A stretch of 64,000 nucleotides of DNA from Erythrobacter sp. SD-21 (GTDB lineage Bacteria; Pseudomonadota; Alphaproteobacteria; Sphingomonadales; Sphingomonadaceae), in NCBI RefSeq assembly GCF_000181515.1, contig NZ_ABCG01000008.1, positions 62,001 to 126,000 of the forward strand, in the 5' to 3' direction. This document shows, piece after piece, positions 17,035 to 26,105 of this stretch (positions are counted from its first letter, which is position 1; each line of letters starts with the position of its first letter). Under the pieces are notes generated by a model. That model was not told the DNA's origin and searched no databases. It worked only from the letters and a program-made list of their open reading frames with translations. Both the position numbers and the translations under genes were made by a program.

Positions 17035-17772
17035 TTACATCGCCAGCAGCAAACGGGCGCCCACCCACGCGGTGAGCAGCGCCGTGCCCCAGCGTATCCA
17101 GCGCTGCGGGAGGAATTTGAGGGCGAGGAGGCTGCCGATTTGTCCCCCGATGGCCACGGCCACGATAAGCGGCAGACCGAGATCGAACGCCGCGAGGAAC
17201 CGGCCCTCCCCTCCCTTGAAGATTTGCCCGGCGAGGCCGAAGAGCGAGTTCACGAGAATGAACAGGCTCGCGGTGGCAGCGATTGCGCGCGCGTGGTTCC
17301 ACCGGGTGAGATGCAGAAGCGGCGCGAGGAATATCCCCCCTCCGATTCCAACCAGGCCGGCGAGATAGCCCAGCGGGGCGGCGGCTAGCGGAACCAGTCC
17401 GGCGCCCTTGCCGCGTGCCTCGTCGGTGCTTTTCACCGGGAGCAGCATGGTGGCAGCGGTCAGCAGCAGGCTTGCTCCCAATATGGTCAAGAATGTGCCT
17501 TCGCCGATGGGCGTTAGGCCTCCGAGAAGCGCAGCAGGCGCCGCGATGGCGGTCAGTTGCAAAGCTCGGCGCCACGGCGTGACGCCCGCTCGAGCAAAGC
17601 GCGCGGTGCTTCCCGCCACGACAACGATGTTGCAGCTCAAGGCAATCAGAGGGAGAATCCGATAATCGACGCCCGAGAGCGCCAGCAAGGCGTTGTAGGT
17701 CGAGCCTCCGCCGAAGCCGACGCTGGCGTAGAGAAGCGCCGCAAGCAGGAAAGCGATGGCGAGTGCGACCAT
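17035..17772 (-). CDS. TauE/SafE-family sulfite or organosulfonate exporter-like permease
   Basis: The 245-residue protein is almost wholly hydrophobic, about eight predicted membrane segments in two halves. The N-terminal half contains LLYASVGFGGGSTYNALLAL and the C-terminal half GYLAGLVGIGGGIFLAPLLH. The duplicated VGxGGG motif is the family hallmark. The protein sits in the inner membrane; members move small sulfur-containing or other anions, and this one's substrate is not known. It stands alone, divergent from the acetyltransferase gene, with 60 bases between the starts that must hold both promoters. Confidence 0.88.
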   Translation of the reverse strand: MVALAIAFLLAALLYASVGFGGGSTYNALLALSGVDYRILPLIALSCNIVVVAGSTARFARAGVTPWRRALQLTAIAAPAALLGGLTPIGEGTFLTILGASLLLTAATMLLPVKSTDEARGKGAGLVPLAAAPLGYLAGLVGIGGGIFLAPLLHLTRWNHARAIAATASLFILVNSLFGLAGQIFKGGEGRFLAAFDLGLPLIVAVAIGGQIGSLLALKFLPQRWIRWGTALLTAWVGARLLLAM

Positions 17773-17832
17773 CCGGCCTGCCTAGACCGGGGTGCTTGGC
17801 CGGGCTAGTGCCTGTGTCGGGGGAGACGAGAG

Positions 17833-18447
17833 ATGCAGGCAGCAGACATAGACTTGGGCAGCGAGCTGGTGCGCGCTGGTCCGGCTCAGGCCCGCAAACT
17901 CGGCGATATCACCGCCGATGCCTTTCGCGACGATCCCTTCAACCGCTGGCTGTTCGGCAATTTCGCCGGCGTAGAGCATCTCTTCCGCCTCCAGGCCCGA
18001 CGCATCTATGCTCCGCGCGGCTTCTGCTATACTTCTGGCGACGAGGGCGCCTGCATGTGGATGTTGCCGGGCGGGAACGGGAGCTTCAGTCTGGCCGACT
18101 ATCTGGCTTTCGCCCTCCCCACCCTGTCCAAGAGCGGCCCCGGTGCCGTTGTGCGCGGCGTGCAGACCGGCCGGGCCATGGATGAAGTCCACCCGGACTT
18201 CGCACACGCCTACCTGTTCAGCGTTGGAGTGAAGCCGCGCGCGCAGGGTAAGGGGCTGGGCCGCCGGCTTATACAGCCTGTGCTCGATGCTTGCGATCGG
18301 AGAGGCGTGCGCGCCTATCTGGAAAATTCGAACCCGGTCAACACCGGCTTCTACACCTCACTCGGCTTTGCACCGTGCGGCGAAATCCGACCGACCGAGG
18401 ATGCACCGCCGCTTTTGCCGATGGTGCGCGAGCCGCGCAGCGCCTGA
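17833..18447 (+). CDS. GNAT-family N-acetyltransferase
   Basis: The 204-residue protein has the acetyl-CoA-binding motif VKPRAQGKGLGRRLIQPVLD (the R/Q-x2-G-x-G/A loop) at about residues 133-152, followed by YLENSNPVNTGFYTSLGF, where the Asn and Tyr are the usual late motif. The N-terminal part (DAFRDDPFNRWLFG) is common to a group of uncharacterised GNATs. Acceptor unknown. It converges on secA with 28 bases between stops. Confidence 0.85.
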   Translation: MQAADIDLGSELVRAGPAQARKLGDITADAFRDDPFNRWLFGNFAGVEHLFRLQARRIYAPRGFCYTSGDEGACMWMLPGGNGSFSLADYLAFALPTLSKSGPGAVVRGVQTGRAMDEVHPDFAHAYLFSVGVKPRAQGKGLGRRLIQPVLDACDRRGVRAYLENSNPVNTGFYTSLGFAPCGEIRPTEDAPPLLPMVREPRSA

Positions 18448-18475
18448 ACGCCGCGCGGACCCATTCTCACAAAGC

Positions 18476-21274
18476 CTACACGCGGGCGCCGATGGCGCCG
18501 TGGCAATGCTTATATTTGTTGCCCGAACCGCAGGGACACGGCTCGTTGCGGCTGATGTTCTTACCCGCATAAGGGTTCTCCTGCGCAGAACCGCCGGAAC
18601 CGGCCGCAGCACGAGCGCTGCCCGCCAGCGCGCCGAACAGCGCGGCGCGGCTTTCCGACCCGTCGCCATCGTTCGAATTGTCGAGCCCGGTCAGCGGATC
18701 GATGTGCCCCGTCAGGAAGTCGGGCAATTCGGGAAGGTCGATCTGCGGCAGCGGCGCGGGTTCCGCGAGCTGGATCGTCAGCAGCTTGGAGGATATGTCC
18801 TCGCGCAGCTTGTCGAGCATGCTTTCGAACAGCGCGAAGGCTTCCTGCTTGTATTCGTTGAGCGGCTGCTTCTGCGCATGGGCGCGCAGGCCCACGACCT
18901 GGCGCAGCGCGTCGAGCGTGGCGAGGTGATCCTTCCACTGGTGGTCGAGCTCCTGCAGCAGCAGGCTCTTCTCGATCCGGCGCCAGATGGCGGGATCGGC
19001 CTTGGCGATCTTCTCGTCCATCCGACGGTCGGCTTCCTCGCGGATGCGCTCTTCCGCCAGTTCGGGCTCGATCGCTTCTTCTTCCAGCCACTCTTCCATC
19101 GGGAAGGACATGCCGAAGACATCCTCGACCTTGGTCTTGAGGCCTTCCATGTCCCACTGTTCGGGATAGGAGCCCGGCGGGCAGTGCTCGCCGACCATGG
19201 CGTTGATCGCATCGTGCCGCATGTCGACCACGACATCGTCGACCGCTTCGCTATCCATGATCTCGGCCCGCTGCTCGTAGATGACCTTGCGCTGGTCATT
19301 CATCACGTCGTCGTACTGAACGACCTGCTTGCGGATTTCGTAGTTGCGCGCCTCGACCTTCTTCTGCGCGGTCTCGATAGCCTTGGAGAGCCACTTGGAC
19401 CCGATCGCCTCGCCGTCTTCGAGGTTCGAGTTCATCATGCGGGCGAACAGCGTGTCCGGCCCGAAGATGCGCAGGAGATCGTCTTCGAGGCAGAGGTAGA
19501 AGCGCGACAGACCCGGGTCGCCCTGGCGGCCCGAACGGCCGCGCAGCTGGTTGTCGATACGGCGGCTTTCGTGGCGCTCGGTGGCAAGCACGAACAGGCC
19601 GCCCGCTTCGAGCACGCGCTGTTTCTCCGCGGCGACCTCTTCCTTGATCTTCGCAATCGCGGCATCGCGTTCGGGCCCTTCGGGCATTTCCGAAAGCTCG
19701 TCCTCGGTGCGGAACTCGACGTTACCGCCGAGCTGGATGTCGGTGCCGCGACCGGCCATGTTGGTGGCGATGGTGACCGCCCCGATGCGGCCCGCCTGCG
19801 CCACGATATGCGCCTCGCGCTCATGCTGGCGGGCGTTGAGGATTTCGTGCTTCACGCCTTCCTTGTCGAGGAAGTCGGACAGGAGCTCGCTCTTCTCGAT
19901 CGAGACCGTACCCACGAGGACCGGCTGGCCGATCTCGTGCTTTTCCTTGATCGCCTTGGCGATGGCTTTGAACTTGTCCTGCGTGTTCTTGTAGAACTCG
20001 TCTTCCTCGTCGATGCGCTGGACGGGGACGTTGGTCGGGATCTCGACCACGTTCATCTTGTAGATGTCCCAGAATTCCGCCGCTTCGGTAGCCGCCGTGC
20101 CGGTCATGCCCGACAGCTTGGGATACATGCGGAAATAGTTCTGGAAGGTGATTGAGGCTAGCGTCTGGTTCTCCGGCTCGATATTCACGCCTTCCTTCGC
20201 CTCTACCGCCTGGTGCAGGCCGTTCGACCAGCGGCGACCGTCCATCATGCGGCCGGTGAACTCGTCGATGATGACGACCTTGCCCTCTTCACCCATGGTA
20301 CCGTCGGGCTGCATCTTCTTTTCGAACTTCACGATGTAATCGGTGTCGCGCTTGAACATGATGTTCGCTTTCAGCGCCTGGTCGAGGTGGTGAACCACCT
20401 GCGTGTTCTCGACATCGTAGAGATTGTCGGTCTCGAGGAGGCCGGCGTCCTTGAGCATCTGCTCGATCGCGTCCGTGCCTTCTTCGGTCCAGGTGATGTT
20501 CTTGGTCTTCTCGTCGGCCTCGTACCACTCGGACTCGATCTTTTTCACGATCTCGTCGACGGTGACATAAAGCTCCGACTTGTCCTCGGTTGGGCCAGAG
20601 ATGATCAGCGGGGTGCGCGCTTCGTCGATCAGGATCGAATCCACTTCGTCGACGATGGCGAAGTTGAAGGGGCGCTGCACCATCTGGCTGCGCTCGTGCT
20701 TCATGTTGTCGCGCAGGTAATCGAACCCGAACTCGTTGTTCGTACCGTAGGTTATGTCGGCGCCATAGGCATCGCGGCGCTGCTGTTCGCCGAGGTTCGG
20801 CACGATCACGCCGATGGTCAGGCCGAGGAAGTTGTGGAGCTGGCCCATCCATTCCGCGTCGCGGCTGGCGAGGTAATCGTTGACGGTGACGACATGGACG
20901 CCCTTGCCCTCGATCGCGTTGAGATAGGTGGCCAGCGTTGCCACCAGCGTCTTGCCCTCACCCGTGCGCATCTCGGCAATCTCGCCGCGGTGAAGCACGA
21001 TGCCGCCGATCATCTGCACATCGAAGTGGCGCATGCCGAGGACACGGACCGAGGCCTCGCGCACGGTGGCGAAGGCTTCGGGCAGGATATCGTCCAGCGT
21101 CTTTCCGTCCGCGAGCTGGGCGCGGAACTTGTCGGTCTGCGCACGCAGTTCCTCGTCGCTCAGCGCCTGCAGCTGCGGCTCGAGCGAGTTGATCTGGTCG
21201 ACGATCTTGCGAATGGAATTGACGTAACGGTCGTTGGACGAGCCGAAGATGGCCTTGCCGATGGATTTAAGCAT
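18476..21274 (-). CDS. secA: Preprotein translocase ATPase SecA
   Basis: The 932-residue motor drives precursor proteins through SecYEG. Visible parts: Walker A in [19 protein letters not shown] near 103, [19 protein letters not shown] near 211, the second helicase domain with [16 protein letters not shown], and the C-terminal zinc-binding SEC-C motif [14 protein letters not shown] for SecB and lipid contacts. The ATG at 21274 begins [18 protein letters not shown], the conserved N terminus; an upstream in-frame codon is rejected. A TATAAT (minus strand, 21310-21305) about 30 bases upstream may be its own -10 box. A small exported protein is encoded just upstream in the same direction. Confidence 0.98.
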   Translation of the reverse strand: MLKSIGKAIFGSSNDRYVNSIRKIVDQINSLEPQLQALSDEELRAQTDKFRAQLADGKTLDDILPEAFATVREASVRVLGMRHFDVQMIGGIVLHRGEIAEMRTGEGKTLVATLATYLNAIEGKGVHVVTVNDYLASRDAEWMGQLHNFLGLTIGVIVPNLGEQQRRDAYGADITYGTNNEFGFDYLRDNMKHERSQMVQRPFNFAIVDEVDSILIDEARTPLIISGPTEDKSELYVTVDEIVKKIESEWYEADEKTKNITWTEEGTDAIEQMLKDAGLLETDNLYDVENTQVVHHLDQALKANIMFKRDTDYIVKFEKKMQPDGTMGEEGKVVIIDEFTGRMMDGRRWSNGLHQAVEAKEGVNIEPENQTLASITFQNYFRMYPKLSGMTGTAATEAAEFWDIYKMNVVEIPTNVPVQRIDEEDEFYKNTQDKFKAIAKAIKEKHEIGQPVLVGTVSIEKSELLSDFLDKEGVKHEILNARQHEREAHIVAQAGRIGAVTIATNMAGRGTDIQLGGNVEFRTEDELSEMPEGPERDAAIAKIKEEVAAEKQRVLEAGGLFVLATERHESRRIDNQLRGRSGRQGDPGLSRFYLCLEDDLLRIFGPDTLFARMMNSNLEDGEAIGSKWLSKAIETAQKKVEARNYEIRKQVVQYDDVMNDQRKVIYEQRAEIMDSEAVDDVVVDMRHDAINAMVGEHCPPGSYPEQWDMEGLKTKVEDVFGMSFPMEEWLEEEAIEPELAEERIREEADRRMDEKIAKADPAIWRRIEKSLLLQELDHQWKDHLATLDALRQVVGLRAHAQKQPLNEYKQEAFALFESMLDKLREDISSKLLTIQLAEPAPLPQIDLPELPDFLTGHIDPLTGLDNSNDGDGSESRAALFGALAGSARAAAGSGGSAQENPYAGKNISRNEPCPCGSGNKYKHCHGAIGARV

Positions 21275-21316
21275 GATGGGGCGGGAGCCTCGATTTGAAC
21301 GGGAATTATACGGGAA

Positions 21317-21346
21317 ATGCCCGCGCACACCGATAGTGCCGGGCAT
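21317..21346 (-). promoter_or_regulatory. Stem-loop in the leader between the small exported protein gene and secA
   Basis: ATGCCCG (21317-21323) pairs with CGGGCAT (21340-21346), a 7-base stem with a 16-base loop. No T-run follows on the minus strand, so it is not a clear terminator. It sits 43 bases before the secA start codon and does not obviously cover the weak GAGG ribosome-binding site. Confidence 0.35.
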
Positions 21347-21370
21347 GGGGATACGGGAGCTGGCTACAAG

Positions 21371-21646
21371 CTATTCGTAAGCGCGGTCGACGCCGAACAT
21401 CACCGAGGGAATATAGACGGTGACGGGTTCCTGCGGCTTGCAGGGCGTGACTCGTTCGCCGCGCAGCTCCTGCTTGCGCTGCTTTTCGGTGCAGGCGTTC
21501 TGCGTTTCGCGGCTTTCGGTATCGCGGCTGTCGGTCGGGCGTTCGACGCCCACGCCCACGGCGCTGTTCACCGCTGCCTGCACAGGCGTACCCATCGCGG
21601 CGAGGCCGGTTAGCAGGGCAATAAGGGCGAGCAGTTGGCGAACCAT
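21371..21646 (-). CDS. Small exported protein of unknown function upstream of secA
   Basis: The 91-residue protein has a clean signal peptide, MVRQLLALIALLTGLAAMG, with cleavage likely after VQA near residue 24. The mature ~67 residues contain two Cys (NACTEK, TPCKPQEP) that could form a disulfide, and end VTVYIPSVMFGVDRAYE. I do not recognise the family. It is read in the same direction as secA with 96 bases between, and diverges from argJ. The position recalls E. coli secM, but no RAGP or RAPP-type arrest motif is present near the C terminus. Confidence 0.7.
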   Translation of the reverse strand: MVRQLLALIALLTGLAAMGTPVQAAVNSAVGVGVERPTDSRDTESRETQNACTEKQRKQELRGERVTPCKPQEPVTVYIPSVMFGVDRAYE

Positions 21647-21756
21647 GGTCGGGAACGCAGATAGCGCACAATTCTGATCGATTAAAGACCAGGCGCGATT
21701 TTTTGCGCATGCGAGCGCGCTTGCCTGCCCCCTTGCAGCCGTATAGCGCGCTTTGC

Positions 21757-22983
21757 ATGGACCTTGCCCAGTCGCCTCTTGCACGCCCCTTCCCCGACCT
21801 CCCCGCCATCGACGGGGTCATCCTGCGCGTGGCACGGGCGCGTTACAAGAACTGGGACAGGGCCGACCTGACCTTCGCCGAGTTTGCTCCTGCGACCAGT
21901 GTCGCCGGGGTGTTCACCAAGTCCGCCTGCGCCTCGAGCGAGGTCGAAATGGGGCGTGAGCAGGTCCGGCTCGGTTCCGCGCGCGCGCTCGTCGTCAATG
22001 CGGGCAATTCGAACGCCTTTACCGGCGTGCGCGGACGCGAGGCGGTGGAACAGATCATGGCGCAGGTCGCCGAGGCGCTCGATTGCGAGCCGAGTTCGGT
22101 GTTCGTCTCTTCGACCGGCGTCATCGGCGTGCCGCTGCCCAAGGACAAGGCGCGCGCGGGCGTTGCTGCCGTGCTCGAAGCCGAACCTTGTGGGTGGGAG
22201 GAAGCCGCGAGCGCCATTGGCACAACCGACACCTTCACCAAAGGCGCGAAGTCTTCGGCCTTGCTAGGCGAGACGCGCGTCGAACTGGCCGGGATTATCA
22301 AGGGCAGCGGCATGATCGCACCTGACTTGGCGACCATGCTCGGCTATATCTTCACCGACGCCGCCATCGGAGCGGCGTTCTTCCAAGAGATGCTCTCCAA
22401 GGCCAACGCAGCGACCTTTTCCTGCATCACGGTGGACGGCGACACCTCCACTAGCGACACGGTGCTGGCCTTCGCCACGGGCGCTGCGGGCAACACTCCG
22501 CTCGCCTCGTGGGACGATGCGGGTGCCGACGCCTTCTATGCCGCCCTCCTCGATATCTGCCGCGAGCTGGCGCAGCTCGTCGTGCGCGATGGCGAAGGCG
22601 CGCAGAAGTTCATCGAGATTGCGATAGCAGGAGCCAAGGATGATGAGAGCGCCCGCCGCGTCGGTCTTGCCATCGCCAATTCGCCGCTGGTCAAGACTGC
22701 GATTGCCGGCGGAGACGCCAATTGGGGCCGAGTGGTCATGGCCGTGGGCAAGGCCGGCGAACCGGCGGATCGCGACCGGCTCTCGATCGGCTTCGGCGGG
22801 ACTTGGGCCGCAAAGGACGGTCAGCCGCTGGCAAACTATGACGAGGCTCCCGTGGCCAGGCATCTGGAAGGCGAGGACATCCGCATGGACGTCGATCTCG
22901 GCATCGGCGAAGGCCGCGCGACTGTGTGGACCTGCGATCTCACGCATGGCTACATCTCGATCAACGCGGACTACCGCTCTTGA
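21757..22983 (+). CDS. argJ: Bifunctional ornithine acetyltransferase / N-acetylglutamate synthase
   Basis: The 408-residue protein transfers acetyl from N-acetylornithine to glutamate in the cyclic arginine pathway. The autocatalytic cleavage motif is SGMIAPDLATMLGYIF at about residue 185-200, with Thr of ATML as the new N-terminal nucleophile of the beta chain. Other hallmarks are NAGNSNAFTG, SSTGVIGVPLP, and the end CDLTHGYISINADYRS, which is the strictly conserved ArgJ C terminus. The ATG at 21757 (MDLAQSPLARPF) is chosen over an upstream in-frame ATG as the usual start. The stop overlaps the next gene's TTG. Confidence 0.96.
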   Translation: MDLAQSPLARPFPDLPAIDGVILRVARARYKNWDRADLTFAEFAPATSVAGVFTKSACASSEVEMGREQVRLGSARALVVNAGNSNAFTGVRGREAVEQIMAQVAEALDCEPSSVFVSSTGVIGVPLPKDKARAGVAAVLEAEPCGWEEAASAIGTTDTFTKGAKSSALLGETRVELAGIIKGSGMIAPDLATMLGYIFTDAAIGAAFFQEMLSKANAATFSCITVDGDTSTSDTVLAFATGAAGNTPLASWDDAGADAFYAALLDICRELAQLVVRDGEGAQKFIEIAIAGAKDDESARRVGLAIANSPLVKTAIAGGDANWGRVVMAVGKAGEPADRDRLSIGFGGTWAAKDGQPLANYDEAPVARHLEGEDIRMDVDLGIGEGRATVWTCDLTHGYISINADYRS

Positions 22984-23801
22984 CACTTCGACAGGCTCAG
23001 GGCGAGCGGGTCTTGGATGGCGAGATCCTCGCCCTGATGCAGCGCGCGACCGAGGAGGCCATCCTCCCGCGCTTTCGCAACCTTTCCGAAGGCGAAGTTG
23101 AAGACAAGGGCGGCAACGACCCCGTCACCATCGCCGACAAGGAATCCGAGGTTCTGCTGCGCGAGGGCCTGAGCCGGCTCGACGGCAGCCTCGGTTTTGT
23201 GGGCGAAGAGACCGCGCATGCCGATCCCTCGATCCTCGAGCGCCTCGACGCTCCCTGCTGGATCGTCGATCCTGTCGACGGGACGCGCAACTTCGCGAGC
23301 GGCAAGCCGCCCTTCGGCATCATCATCGCGCGCGCCGAGGGCGGGCTCACCCAGTCGGGCTGGCTCTACGATTGCCTCACCGGGCGCTTTTGCGCCGCGC
23401 ATCGAGGCAAGGGCGCCTTCGTCGACGGGTCCCGCATCGAAGCGCGCGCCACGGGCCGCACCCCGCCCATTGCCGCGATCTCGCTCATCTTCATGGAAGA
23501 AGAGCGCCGCCAGGCCACCCGCCGCCATATCTCGCCCAATTACGAACTGGTCGACATTCCCTTCTGCGCCGCCGAGCAATATCCGCGCCTCGGCCTTGGC
23601 GAGAACGATGTCTCGATCTTTGAACGCACGCTGGCGTGGGACCATGCGGCGGGCGCGCTGTGGCTCGAAGAAGCGGGCGGCAAGGTTGCCCGGCCCGACG
23701 GCTCGCCCTACCGGGTAAACGAATGGGACCGGAAGGGCTTGCTCGGTGCCTCGACCCCCGAATTATGGGAGGAACTGGCGCAGCGTTACGCGCAAATGTG
23801 A
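22980..23801 (+). CDS. Inositol-monophosphatase-family phosphatase (possibly histidinol-phosphatase)
   Basis: The product is ~273 residues if started at TTG 22980, which overlaps the argJ stop (TTGA). ATG 23037 is an alternative but would cut the first helix. Metal-binding motifs of the IMPase fold are complete: GGNDPVTIADKESE, FVGEETAH (Glu), WIVDPVDGTRNFASG (DPVDGT), and WDHAAGALWLEEAGG (catalytic Asp). Members hydrolyse inositol phosphate, histidinol phosphate (HisN) or PAP; sequence by eye does not separate these. Codons 3-7 are made of a dispersed repeat. Beside argJ an amino-acid role such as HisN is attractive (inference). Confidence 0.85.
   Translation: MTLRQAQGERVLDGEILALMQRATEEAILPRFRNLSEGEVEDKGGNDPVTIADKESEVLLREGLSRLDGSLGFVGEETAHADPSILERLDAPCWIVDPVDGTRNFASGKPPFGIIIARAEGGLTQSGWLYDCLTGRFCAAHRGKGAFVDGSRIEARATGRTPPIAAISLIFMEEERRQATRRHISPNYELVDIPFCAAEQYPRLGLGENDVSIFERTLAWDHAAGALWLEEAGGKVARPDGSPYRVNEWDRKGLLGASTPELWEELAQRYAQM
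22986..23001 (+). repeat. Dispersed CTTCGACAGGCTCAGG repeat copy 1
   Basis: This 16-base core is a widespread short repeat in sphingomonad genomes (from memory). Here it lies immediately after the TTGA stop-start overlap and is translated LRQAQ. A second copy in the identical frame and position begins the era gene at 46495. Confidence 0.7.
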
Positions 23802-23903
23802 CGCTTGTCTGACGCAGTCTCTGGATCGGTGGCGCGTCGAAACGCTTTTCAAGTACGAGCCCCCGGCCTACCCTCCCCGACCATACGATACGAAAGGTGC
23901 CCC

Positions 23904-26105
23904 GTGACGCTTGGCGATACCCCCGCGCCCGCCCTCGAAACCGCTGCCAGGGAGCCGGACGGTGACAACGCACCGGTCGCGCCCGAGGCAGCCGAGGATC
24001 GCTACGTCAATCGCGAGCTGAGCTGGCTGAGCTTCAACCGCCGCGTCCTCGCCGAGAGCGAGAACACCGATTACCCGCTGCTCGAACGCCTGCGCTTTCT
24101 GTCGATTTCAGGCAGCAATCTCGACGAGTTCACCACCGTGCGCATCGCCGGGCTCGAAGGGCAGGTGCAGCGCGGGATCGAGACCACCGGAATCGACGGG
24201 CTAAGCCCGCGCCAGCAGCTCGACGCAATCCGCGGACAGGTTCTGGAGCTGGAGGACCGCCAGCAGGAAAGCCTCGAGGTGCTGCGGGGGCTTCTGGCCG
24301 AGGTAGGCATCATGCTGATGGTCCCGGACGAATTGTCCAAGGGCCAGCAGAAGTGGCTCGCCGAATATTTCGAACACGATATCGTCCCGCTGATTACCCC
24401 GCAGGCGATCGACCCCTCGCACCCCTTCCCCTTTGTTGCGAGCGGTGGAATGGGCGTCTTGTTCCGCCTCAAGCGCGGCAAGCGAAAGGGCGAGCTGGTC
24501 GAAATGGTCCTCATCCCCAGCGGTGTCCCGCGTTTCGTGCGCGTGCCGCAGGACAAGGGGCAGGAACAGGCGATTTATGTGGCCATCGAGCAATTGGTCA
24601 CGCGCTTTGCCGACCAGATGTTCCCCGGCTTCAAGATCCTTGGCGACGGCATTTTCCGGGTCCTGCGCGACAGCGATATCGAGGTGGAAGACGAGGCAGA
24701 GGACCTCGTGCGCTACTTCCGCACCGCGATACAGCGTCGCCGGCGCGGCCGAGCGGTCCTGCTCGAACTCGACGACGAGTGCGACGAGGCCGCGGAAACG
24801 CTGCTACGCGAACAATTCGATGTCGATGCCGCGATGATCGTCAAGACTGGCGGCATGCTCGGCCTTTCCGATCTCGACGCGATCTGCAACGAGCCGCGGC
24901 CCGACCTCAAGTTCCCGCCTTTCTCCCCGCGCTATCCCGAACGCGTGCTGGCCCACGACGGGGATGTCTTCACCGCGATCCGCGAGAAGGACATGGTCAT
25001 CCACCACCCGTACGAAAGTTTCGAGGTCGTGGTCGATTTTCTGCACCAGGCCGCGGTCGACCTGGCGGTGGTCTCGATCAAGCAGACGCTCTACCGCGCC
25101 GGCGACCAGTCGCCCGTTATTGCCGCGCTGGTCGAAGCGGCGCAGAACGGCAAGGCGGTAACGGCGGTCGTGGAATTAAAGGCGCGCTTCGACGAGGAAC
25201 GCAACATCCGCTGGGCCAACGAGCTGGAACGCGCAGGGGTACAGGTGATCTACGGTTTCACCGAATGGAAGACCCACGCTAAGGTCAGCCTCGTGGTACG
25301 GCGAGAGGAGGATGGCTACGCCACCTATTGCCACTTCGGGACGGGGAACTACCACCCGATCAACGCCAAGATCTACACCGACCTCAGCTACTTCACCGCC
25401 GATCAGACGCTGGGACGCGATGCAGCGAAAATGTTCAATTTCATCACCGGCTATATTGAGCCGGACGACCTGGAAGAGATCGCCATCTCGCCCATCGGCA
25501 TGCGCGAGAAGCTCTATGAGCTGATCGATACCGAAATCGTCAATGCCAAGGCCGGCAAACCTTCGGGCATCTGGGTGAAGATGAACTCGATTACCAACAA
25601 GGCGATCATCGACAAGCTCTACGAAGCCAGCCAGGCGGGTGTGGAAGTGCGGATGGTGGTGCGCGGTATCTGCTCCTTGCGTGCGGGCATCCCGGGCATG
25701 TCGGAGAACATCAGCGTCAAGTCGATCATCGGCCGCTTCCTCGAACACGCCCGCATGTGGGCCTTTGCCAATGGCAAGGCGATGCCCAGCCGTCAGGCGA
25801 AAGTATACCTCACCAGCGCCGACGCGATGAGCCGCAATCTCGATCGGCGGGTGGAGGTCATGGTGCCGATCACGAACAAGACCGTGCACGACCAGCTCCT
25901 GAAACAGGTCATGCTCGCCAATATTCTCGACACCGAACGCAGCTGGCGCCTCGACGCCGACGGGCAGTATCGCCGCATGGGCAAGGGCGAGGACGGCTTC
26001 AACTGCCACCAGTATTTCATGTCCAATCCCTCGCTGTCGGGTCGCGGCTCTGCGCTGGAGAAACACGACGTGCCGCATCTCACCCTGCCGGGCGCAAAGG
26101 CATGA
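23904..26105 (+). CDS. ppk: Polyphosphate kinase 1
   Basis: The 733-residue enzyme makes polyphosphate from ATP. The N domain begins RYVNRELSWLSFNRRVLAE, a signature opening. The catalytic phospholipase-D-like half contains ELKARFDEERNIRWANELE, HAKVSLVVRRE and FGTGNYHPINAKIYTD, which includes the autophosphorylated His region. The GTG at 23904 is preferred to an upstream TTG because AAAGG stands ~7 bases before it. The stop overlaps the ppx start (ATGA), so synthesis and hydrolysis enzymes are translationally coupled. Confidence 0.96.
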   Translation: MTLGDTPAPALETAAREPDGDNAPVAPEAAEDRYVNRELSWLSFNRRVLAESENTDYPLLERLRFLSISGSNLDEFTTVRIAGLEGQVQRGIETTGIDGLSPRQQLDAIRGQVLELEDRQQESLEVLRGLLAEVGIMLMVPDELSKGQQKWLAEYFEHDIVPLITPQAIDPSHPFPFVASGGMGVLFRLKRGKRKGELVEMVLIPSGVPRFVRVPQDKGQEQAIYVAIEQLVTRFADQMFPGFKILGDGIFRVLRDSDIEVEDEAEDLVRYFRTAIQRRRRGRAVLLELDDECDEAAETLLREQFDVDAAMIVKTGGMLGLSDLDAICNEPRPDLKFPPFSPRYPERVLAHDGDVFTAIREKDMVIHHPYESFEVVVDFLHQAAVDLAVVSIKQTLYRAGDQSPVIAALVEAAQNGKAVTAVVELKARFDEERNIRWANELERAGVQVIYGFTEWKTHAKVSLVVRREEDGYATYCHFGTGNYHPINAKIYTDLSYFTADQTLGRDAAKMFNFITGYIEPDDLEEIAISPIGMREKLYELIDTEIVNAKAGKPSGIWVKMNSITNKAIIDKLYEASQAGVEVRMVVRGICSLRAGIPGMSENISVKSIIGRFLEHARMWAFANGKAMPSRQAKVYLTSADAMSRNLDRRVEVMVPITNKTVHDQLLKQVMLANILDTERSWRLDADGQYRRMGKGEDGFNCHQYFMSNPSLSGRGSALEKHDVPHLTLPGAKA

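Noticed and set aside
18287-20155. 622-codon plus-strand open frame
   Set aside because: It lies antisense to secA, which is unmistakable; the frame has the His/Val/Leu-rich shadow composition produced by GC-rich codon bias.
21371-21646. SecM-type arrest peptide call for the small exported protein
   Set aside because: No arrest motif is visible; kept only as a positional analogy in the findings.
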